In this document: in pieces, positions 58,852 through 64,000 of the stretch
How positions within the stretch are numbered: the first letter of the stretch is position 1
How the letters are laid out: each line of letters opens with the position of its first letter
Assembly: GCA_024998625.1 (NCBI GenBank)
Contig: JACOEL010000009.1
Coordinates: 62,001-126,000, forward strand
DNA length: 64,000 nucleotides
Origin: Nitrospira sp.
GTDB taxonomy: Bacteria; Nitrospirota; Nitrospiria; Nitrospirales; Nitrospiraceae
Reading direction: 5' to 3'
Made by a program: the position numbers and the translations under genes
Notes under the pieces: generated by a model
What the model saw: the letters and a program-made list of their open reading frames with translations, nothing else
What the model was told of the DNA's origin: nothing
Databases searched by the model: none

Positions 58852-60827
58852 CGAGGCCTGCTGCATCCCCACCGGAGGTGGTCGTCCGATTGTCCGGCTT
58901 CGTCAAGCGTTACAAACAGCATCTTGCGGTCGACAGCCTGGACCTTACCGTGCAGAGGGGAGAGATCTACGGCCTCATCGGACCGGATGGTGCGGGCAAG
59001 AGCAGCGTGATGAAAGCAATCGCCGGGGTATTGCGGTATGACGGGGGATCCGCCGAAGTGTTCGGGACCCTCGTGGATTCCGAGCGGGCGGCGGAACGGG
59101 TGAAACCGCGGATTGGATTTCTCCCGCAAGGACTGGGGCTCAACCTCTACCCTGAGCTCTCCGTTGAAGAAAACATCGACTTCTTCGCCAGACTGCGGCT
59201 GGTCCCGAAACCTGAGCTTCACGAGCGCAAGTCCCGGCTGTTGGCGATCACCCGCCTGGATCGCTTTCGCGGCCGGCTGATGAAGCAGCTATCGGGCGGA
59301 ATGAAACAAAAACTCGGCTTGATCTGTACGCTGATTCATGAGCCGGAGCTGGCCATTCTGGACGAGCCGACGACCGGTGTCGATCCTGTCTCCCGGCGGG
59401 ACTTCTGGGCCATTCTCGCTGAGTGGCAGGCGGACAAGGGCATGACCGCGCTGGTGTCGACCGCCTACATGGATGAAGCGGCTCGCTTTCACCGGCTCTC
59501 GTTTCTTTCTCATGGGCGGGTACTGGCATCGGGAACTCCTGCAGACGTCCAATCGCTGGTCCCGGGCCTGGTCGTCACCTTCGAATCGAGCCCGCAATTG
59601 GAAGCGGTGGCCCGCCTGAAACGCCGGTATGCCCAAGTTGAATCCTTGGGCCCCTTGCTGCACGTGTTCACACCGGAACGGGAGCCGGAAGCCGCCGTCG
59701 CGGGGATCCGGCAGGCGCTGGAACATTTACCGGTTGAGCAGGTCCACGCGGATGAGCCGGAGTTGGAAGATGTCGTGGTGGCGCTGCTCTTGAAGGAGCG
59801 AGAAGAACAGCTGGGAGAGTCGGCAGGATCGGACCACTCCGCTCGCCTCGCGGGCAGGCAGCAGCTCGACGGACTGGCCGTCGAGGCCAAGGGGCTCATT
59901 CGTGACTTCGGTTCGTTTCGAGCCGTGGATCGGGTCAGCTTCGACATGAAGCAAGGTGAAATCTTCGGGTTGCTGGGCGCGAACGGCGCAGGCAAGACGA
60001 CCGTCATCAAGATGTTGAACGGGATTGTGCCTCCGACGGCCGGAGAAGGGCGTGTGGCCGGCGCGGATATGCGCACGGCGGGCGGCGCGATTAAGGAGCG
60101 CATCGGCTACATGTCGCAGGCGTTCTCCCTCTATCTGGACCTGACCGTCATCGAGAATATCCGACTCTTTGCCGGTATCTACGGGTTGGCTCGACGACAG
60201 GCGCAGCAGCGGATGAAGTGGATCGTGGAGATGGCCGGCCTGACCGGCTATGAAGATGATCGGACAGGACGCCTTCCCATGGGGGTGCGGCAACGTCTGG
60301 CGTTGGGTTGCGCACTCGTTCACAGCCCACGCGTGCTGTTCTTGGATGAACCGACGTCAGGAGTGGACCCCATCGGCCGTCGGCGGTTCTGGGAACTGCT
60401 GTCACGGTTGGCCCGCGAGGAAGGGGTCGCGATTCTCATTACTACGCACTATCTCAGCGAAGCGGAGCATTGCGATCGCCTGGCCCTCATGTATGCCGGA
60501 CGCATCGTGGCTGAAGGAACGCCGGCGGACCTGAAAAGACAGGTCGAGCGGGACATCGGGCAACTCCTGGAAGTGGTCGTCGACAAGCCGGGAGTCGCAC
60601 TCACGCATGTGGTGACAGCCGGCTTCGCCGGCGCGGCGCTCTTCGGCACCAAGATCCATGTACTTTCGCGTAATCCGGGCCGCGACGAGGGGCGTCTTCG
60701 GGATGTCCTGGCCCGCTCCGGGATTGCGGTTGGAGCGGTGCGGACGCGGACGCTCAGCTTGGAGGACGTCTTTGTGTCACGGGTGATGGCCCTGGAACAG
60801 GCGGCGCGGAAGGAGGGGCAACCCTGA
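58848..60827 (+). CDS. ybhF: ABC exporter ATPase with two fused nucleotide-binding domains (YbhF-like)
   Basis: A 659-residue protein with two complete ABC domains: Walker A GPDGAGKSS (about residues 46-54) and LSGGMKQK with Walker B LAILDEPTTGVD in the first; GANGAGKTT, the signature variant LPMGVRQRLALG and VLFLDEPTSGVD in the second, where the usual LSGGQ is altered to LPMGV, so one of the two composite sites may be weak. It powers export through the two permeases that follow. It overlaps the adaptor gene by four bases (ATGA) and the permease start by CTGA. Confidence 0.93.
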   Translation: MTRPAASPPEVVVRLSGFVKRYKQHLAVDSLDLTVQRGEIYGLIGPDGAGKSSVMKAIAGVLRYDGGSAEVFGTLVDSERAAERVKPRIGFLPQGLGLNLYPELSVEENIDFFARLRLVPKPELHERKSRLLAITRLDRFRGRLMKQLSGGMKQKLGLICTLIHEPELAILDEPTTGVDPVSRRDFWAILAEWQADKGMTALVSTAYMDEAARFHRLSFLSHGRVLASGTPADVQSLVPGLVVTFESSPQLEAVARLKRRYAQVESLGPLLHVFTPEREPEAAVAGIRQALEHLPVEQVHADEPELEDVVVALLLKEREEQLGESAGSDHSARLAGRQQLDGLAVEAKGLIRDFGSFRAVDRVSFDMKQGEIFGLLGANGAGKTTVIKMLNGIVPPTAGEGRVAGADMRTAGGAIKERIGYMSQAFSLYLDLTVIENIRLFAGIYGLARRQAQQRMKWIVEMAGLTGYEDDRTGRLPMGVRQRLALGCALVHSPRVLFLDEPTSGVDPIGRRRFWELLSRLAREEGVAILITTHYLSEAEHCDRLALMYAGRIVAEGTPADLKRQVERDIGQLLEVVVDKPGVALTHVVTAGFAGAALFGTKIHVLSRNPGRDEGRLRDVLARSGIAVGAVRTRTLSLEDVFVSRVMALEQAARKEGQP

Positions 60828-61978
60828 ATCTGCAACGGATCAGCGCCGTGGCGCTCAAGGAATGGAAGGAGACCACCAGAGACCGGCTGTTCCTGCTGTT
60901 GGCTTTTTTGCTACCGGCCCTGTGGCTGGTGGTGTTCGGGTACGGGTTGAACCTGGATGTCGAGGACATTCCGTTCGCGGTCCTGGATCGGGATCACAGT
61001 GAGTTGAGCCGGGAGTATCTCCACCGGTTCATGCAGTCGCGATATTTTTCGTTTCAGGGGTATGCCGACGATGAACGTGCCCTTGATCGCCTGTTGACCG
61101 AGACGAAGATCCGTGCGGCCATCATCGTCCCCGAGCGGTTCCAGGAGCAGTTGGCGGCGGGGGAACCGGCCTCCGTGCAGACCTTGCTCGACGGGACCTT
61201 TCCTCTCCATACGGATATCGCCAAAGGCTATGTCATCGCCATCAACCAGGCGTTTACCGAGGAGCGATTGATCGAGTACCTGCGCCGAACCCGTGGTCTC
61301 TCCCAGGAGCAGGCCGGTGCGCTGGTGCGTCCGCTGACCGTCGAGGTGCGATATCTGTACAACGAGGAAGTCCGGAGTACCTGGTCCATGGTGCCGGCGC
61401 TGGTCATGTTCACGCTGATGCTGGCCTCGCCCCTGCTGACGGCGCTGGGGGTCGTGCGGGAGAAAGAAACGGGTTCGATTTACAATATCTATAGCTCCAC
61501 CGTGAGCCGCGCCGAATTCCTGACCGGCAAGCTGCTTCCCTATATCGTCATCTCACTCGTGAACGTCTGCGTGTTATGGCTGATGGCCGTCGGCCTCTTT
61601 CAGGTGCCCTTTAAGGGAAGCTTCCTTCTGTTCTTTTCGGCGTCGGTTCTGTTCGTGTGCTGTACCACGGGGATCGGCCTGCTGATTTCTCTACTCGTGC
61701 AGACGCAAATGGCGGCGCTGATTATCACGATGGTCGTGGCGATGATCCCGACCATTCTCTTTTCCGGTCTCTTGGTGCCGGTGGCCTCGTTAACAAGAGG
61801 CGCGAAGGTGCAGGCACATCTGTACCCCGCCATGTATTACACCAATATCGTGCGGGGAAGTTTTCTGAAGGGCGTGGGCGCGGACGTGCTGTGGACCGAC
61901 CTGCTGGCGCTGGCGATGTTTGCCGTCGCTTTGAGCGGGGTGACGTATCGGCTCTTCACCAAGAGGCCGAAGACATGA
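60824..61978 (+). CDS. ybhS: ABC-2-type permease (YbhS-like), unusual CTG start
   Basis: A 384-residue ABC-2 permease with an N-terminal transmembrane helix, a large periplasmic region and five C-terminal helices (for example SMVPALVMFTLMLASPLLTA, then LISLLVQTQMAALIITMVVA). Position 60824 is a CTG inside the CTGA overlap with the ATPase stop; it is preceded by AAGGAGG with a seven-base spacer and gives the family-typical N-terminus MNLQRISAVALKEWKE. The next alternative, GTG at 60848, has no ribosome site. The RND-like periplasmic DUF part is normal for this family. The exported substrate is unknown. Confidence 0.85.
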   Translation: MNLQRISAVALKEWKETTRDRLFLLLAFLLPALWLVVFGYGLNLDVEDIPFAVLDRDHSELSREYLHRFMQSRYFSFQGYADDERALDRLLTETKIRAAIIVPERFQEQLAAGEPASVQTLLDGTFPLHTDIAKGYVIAINQAFTEERLIEYLRRTRGLSQEQAGALVRPLTVEVRYLYNEEVRSTWSMVPALVMFTLMLASPLLTALGVVREKETGSIYNIYSSTVSRAEFLTGKLLPYIVISLVNVCVLWLMAVGLFQVPFKGSFLLFFSASVLFVCCTTGIGLLISLLVQTQMAALIITMVVAMIPTILFSGLLVPVASLTRGAKVQAHLYPAMYYTNIVRGSFLKGVGADVLWTDLLALAMFAVALSGVTYRLFTKRPKT

Positions 61979-61988
61979 GGGATGAGGC

Positions 61989-63143
61989 ATGACGGCCAGG
62001 CAGCAGGCAGTCACGTGGGGGCGTCGGCTCGCGGCGATGACGTGGAAGGAAGTCCTGCAACTGTCGCGCGACGTGCCGCTGCTGTTGTTTCTGTTGTATT
62101 CGTTTTCACTCTCGGTGGTGGTCAGCGGAGCCGGGATCACGATGCAGCTCACCAATGCGGAGTTGCTGGTGCACGATGCGGATCATAGCCACTCGTCCCG
62201 CGAGCTGATCCATCGGTTTCAGCCCCCCTATTTCAAATTTGCCGGGGAGATCAGCGATCCGCGCGAGGGGCTCCGGCAGCTGGACCAGGGGAAGGTCATG
62301 GTGCTGTTGGAGATTCCGCCGCGATTTCACGAGGCCTTGATGAGCGGGGAACGGACGGCGGTGCAACTCCTCGTCGATACCACCAATGCACCCCAGGGCC
62401 TTTCGGCAGCCGGGTATAGCGTGCGAATCGCCGGCCTGTTCGGGACCGAGACGGGCCTGGCCTCGGCGGGTCTTTCCGGAGCGCCGGTCACCTTGCCGCT
62501 GGTCTCCAGCGCCCATCGCGTCTGGTTCAATCCCACGCAGGATGAACGATGGTTTCAGTCCATCGCCCATGTGCTCCGCATGACGACCATCTTTGCGGTG
62601 TTATTGCCGGCTGCTGCGCTGGTTCGTGAAAAAGAACGAGGCACCGTGGAACAGTTGCTGGTGTCGCCGCTGTCCCCCTTTCAGATCATGTTTTCGAAGG
62701 TGCTCGCGATGTCCGGGGTCATCCTCATCGCGCTCAGTCTCGCCCTGTATGGCGTGTTGCACCCCGTCTTTCACGTGCCGATGAAAGGTTCGACCGCGCT
62801 CTTTTTTCTGCTGACCACCTTGCATGTGTTCACGACGGCTGGATTCGGGTTGGTGGCGGCGACCATTGCGAAGAACCAGGCGCAAGTGGGCATGATGACG
62901 CTCTTCGTCGTGGGCCCGATGCTGTTGCTGTCGGGCATCACCTCGCCGTACGAATCGATGCCTCAGTGGGTGCAGACGATCATGACGTTCTCCCCGTTGC
63001 GGTACTACATCGACATCACCTACGGCGTGATGCTGAAGGGAGCAGGCCTGGACCTGCTCTGGAAGCCCGTCGTCGCCATGCTCCTATTGGGAGGCGCGTT
63101 GTTCGGGTTTGGAATGTGGCGATTCCGACGGCAATTCCAATGA
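61989..63143 (+). CDS. ybhR: ABC-2-type permease (YbhR-like)
   Basis: A 384-residue second permease, with the same topology: helix near the N-terminus (VPLLLFLLYSFSLSVVVSGA), a periplasmic domain with FAGEISDPREGLRQLDQGKV, and C-terminal helices including VGMMTLFVVGPMLLLSGITS. It begins ten bases after the previous stop. It pairs with the preceding permease to form the transmembrane channel and is the last gene of the exporter operon. The region after its stop carries tandem TGACGA-type inverted repeats. Confidence 0.9.
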   Translation: MTARQQAVTWGRRLAAMTWKEVLQLSRDVPLLLFLLYSFSLSVVVSGAGITMQLTNAELLVHDADHSHSSRELIHRFQPPYFKFAGEISDPREGLRQLDQGKVMVLLEIPPRFHEALMSGERTAVQLLVDTTNAPQGLSAAGYSVRIAGLFGTETGLASAGLSGAPVTLPLVSSAHRVWFNPTQDERWFQSIAHVLRMTTIFAVLLPAAALVREKERGTVEQLLVSPLSPFQIMFSKVLAMSGVILIALSLALYGVLHPVFHVPMKGSTALFFLLTTLHVFTTAGFGLVAATIAKNQAQVGMMTLFVVGPMLLLSGITSPYESMPQWVQTIMTFSPLRYYIDITYGVMLKGAGLDLLWKPVVAMLLLGGALFGFGMWRFRRQFQ

Positions 63144-63201
63144 GCACACATCGGAACGTCATGGTGCGCTCCGCCACTCGCATGCATCGTCCTGTGACAC
63201 C

Positions 63202-63252
63202 GTGACGATGGGCTTCGTCACCTGACGAGGATTCGTCGTCCGCCCCTCGTCA
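63202..63252. other. tandem inverted repeats after the exporter operon
   Basis: GTGACGA and TCGTCAC (63202-63208 and 63215-63221) form one perfect hairpin; TGACGAGG (63223-63230) and CCTCGTCA (63245-63252) form the next. There is no T-run. They may terminate the exporter transcript or be relics of a short repeat; TGACG/CGTCA words also occur before gyrB. Confidence 0.45.
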
Positions 63253-63349
63253 CTCATGTCACGTCCCCTGTGCCTCTGCTGGTCTTTTCCCTCCATCTTG
63301 CCCGTGATTTCAGCCTGTTAGAGCCGGCCGTCCTTAGTGGCAATGATCG

Positions 63350-63363
63350 GGAACGGCCCTTGC
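63350..63363 (+). promoter_or_regulatory. sigma54-type promoter of the second doxX
   Basis: GG (63350-63351) and GC (63362-63363) are ten bases apart in GGAACGGCCCTTGC, matching the ACG and TT positions of the sigma54 consensus (TGGCACG-N4-TTGCA). Transcription would start near 63375, about 38 nt before the DoxX ATG. The other possible promoter here, a sigma70 type, is not obvious. Confidence 0.5.
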
Positions 63364-63412
63364 CATACCCTACGTACAACGGGTCGGTCATCATTTCTAA
63401 TGGAGGTGCACC

Positions 63413-63919
63413 ATGCAGGCATTGTTGAGAACGGATGAGTCCTGGGCGGGTTTGATTCTTCGGGTGGTGTTGGGTGGAGTGATCTTCGCCCACGGTGCCC
63501 AAAAATTGTTGGGCTGGTTCGGTGGGAATGGCTTCGACGGCACGATGGGCTTCTTTACCGATGTCATGCACTTGCCATGGATCGTGGCGTTCCTGGTCAT
63601 CATCGGCGAATCCATCGGGAGTCTAGCCTTGATGGCGGGATTGCTGACGCGCTTCACGGCGGCCAGCTTCATCGTGATCATGCTCGGCGCGATCATGACG
63701 GTGCACCTGCCGCAGGGGTTTTTCATGAACTGGTTCGGACAGCAGCAAGGCGAGGGCTTTGAGTTCCATCTCCTGGTGATTGGCATGAGCTTGGCGTTGC
63801 TGGTCGTCGGCGGCGGCAAGTGGGCGCTCGACAGTCTGATTGCCGGATGGCTGGGTGAGCGGACGACGTTGCCGGCTCCGAAGGCGCGGGAAACGAGTTT
63901 CGCTCTGCGCATGTTCTGA
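63413..63919 (+). CDS. DoxX-family membrane protein (second paralogue)
   Basis: A 168-residue four-helix DoxX protein very similar to the one at 47747-48193 (shared segments such as HGAQKLLGWFGG, GFDGTMGFFT and GFFMNWFGQQQGEG), with a longer C-terminal tail (ERTTLPAPKARETSFAL). GGAGG precedes the ATG. It is isolated from other genes on its strand by 269 bp upstream, with its own sigma54-like promoter, and followed by a GC hairpin. Confidence 0.9.
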   Translation: MQALLRTDESWAGLILRVVLGGVIFAHGAQKLLGWFGGNGFDGTMGFFTDVMHLPWIVAFLVIIGESIGSLALMAGLLTRFTAASFIVIMLGAIMTVHLPQGFFMNWFGQQQGEGFEFHLLVIGMSLALLVVGGGKWALDSLIAGWLGERTTLPAPKARETSFALRMF

Positions 63920-63931
63920 GCGTCATGGTAA

Positions 63932-63951
63932 GGCCGGGCGTCGGCCCGGCC
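63932..63951 (+). terminator. GC hairpin after the second doxX
   Basis: GGCCGGGC (63932-63939) and GCCCGGCC (63944-63951) form a perfect 8-bp stem with a four-base loop, 13 bp after the doxX stop. There is no T-run, so termination would be weak or rho-assisted. Confidence 0.45.
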
Positions 63952-63980
63952 GGACTCAGGGGACGCAGGGGTTTCGGATC

Positions 63981-64000
63981 ATGCTGAAGATTACGGTGTC
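63981..64000 (+). CDS. start of a gene cut by the window edge
   Basis: An ATG at 63981 with AGGGG nine bases upstream opens a frame reading MLKITV before the window ends. Too short to identify; small STAS-like proteins in some genomes begin this way, but that is only a guess. Confidence 0.35.

Overview
The window is GC-rich, gene-dense chromosomal DNA that carries the replication-initiation locus of a Gram-negative-type bacterium (lipoproteins, periplasmic proteins, a two-membrane ABC exporter). The gene content (DAB-type inorganic-carbon uptake operon with a P-II protein, a DsrEFH-like cluster beside dnaA, TldD/E, SelO, abundant TPR proteins) suggests a Nitrospira-like member of the Nitrospirota. 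That assignment is inference from remembered gene content; no 16S or database comparison was possible.

Layout. 0-13 kb: mixed housekeeping and envelope genes (partial methyltransferase, exported TPR protein, coiled-coil protein, tldD-tldE, HTH/Zn-ribbon regulator, DUF1295 protein, cytochrome c, a translationally coupled patatin / NAD-binding / RmlD-like trio, ettA, SYLF protein). 13.4-17.3 kb: a duplicated HugZ-like flavoprotein gene, one copy truncated at both ends, with a Phd/PIN toxin-antitoxin pair between the copies, then two serine hydrolases and a 55-codon cysteine-rich gene. 17.4-20.5 kb: a 1051-residue multi-pass membrane protein of unknown function. 20.9-22.8 kb: selO and a DUF2294 gene. 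22.8-29.9 kb: the DAB operon (NuoL-like DabB, a second NuoM/N-like subunit, DabA with all four zinc-site residues, a P-II-like protein) behind a roughly 180-nt structured leader ending in an intrinsic terminator. 30-32 kb: a small accessory island (higBA with operator, a frameshift-split HNH endonuclease). 32.4-36.4 kb: TPR protein, two-domain ThyX-like protein, hisS.

36.4-47.4 kb: origin region. DnaA boxes lie on both sides of a DsrE/DsrF/DsrH-like trio, followed by dnaA, dnaN, gyrB, gyrA (no recF between dnaN and gyrB), a hypothetical gene overlapping tail to tail with a dciA-like gene, and smpB.

47.4-64 kb: a redox/stress island on the plus strand: DoxX, NmrA-like reductase, pirin, FrnE/DsbA-like protein, two VOC-fold proteins, DUF5069, a Rieske-flavodoxin fusion, double CDGSH protein and an FNR-like reductase, then a GAF-GAF-AAA+ sigma54 activator, a CpxP/Spy-like lipoprotein, a ybhGFSR-type ABC exporter and a second DoxX. 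The first operon has a promoter with an 18-bp palindrome filling the -35/-10 spacer. Sequences resembling sigma54 promoters precede the CDGSH-FNR pair and the second DoxX, suggesting that the activator encoded between them controls them.

A dispersed palindromic repeat of about 120 bp occurs three times intact (2060-2186, 30307-30425, 43002-43121, the last directly between gyrB and gyrA) and once as a fragment (53559-53610). No tRNA, rRNA, CRISPR array, insertion sequence or prophage was recognised.
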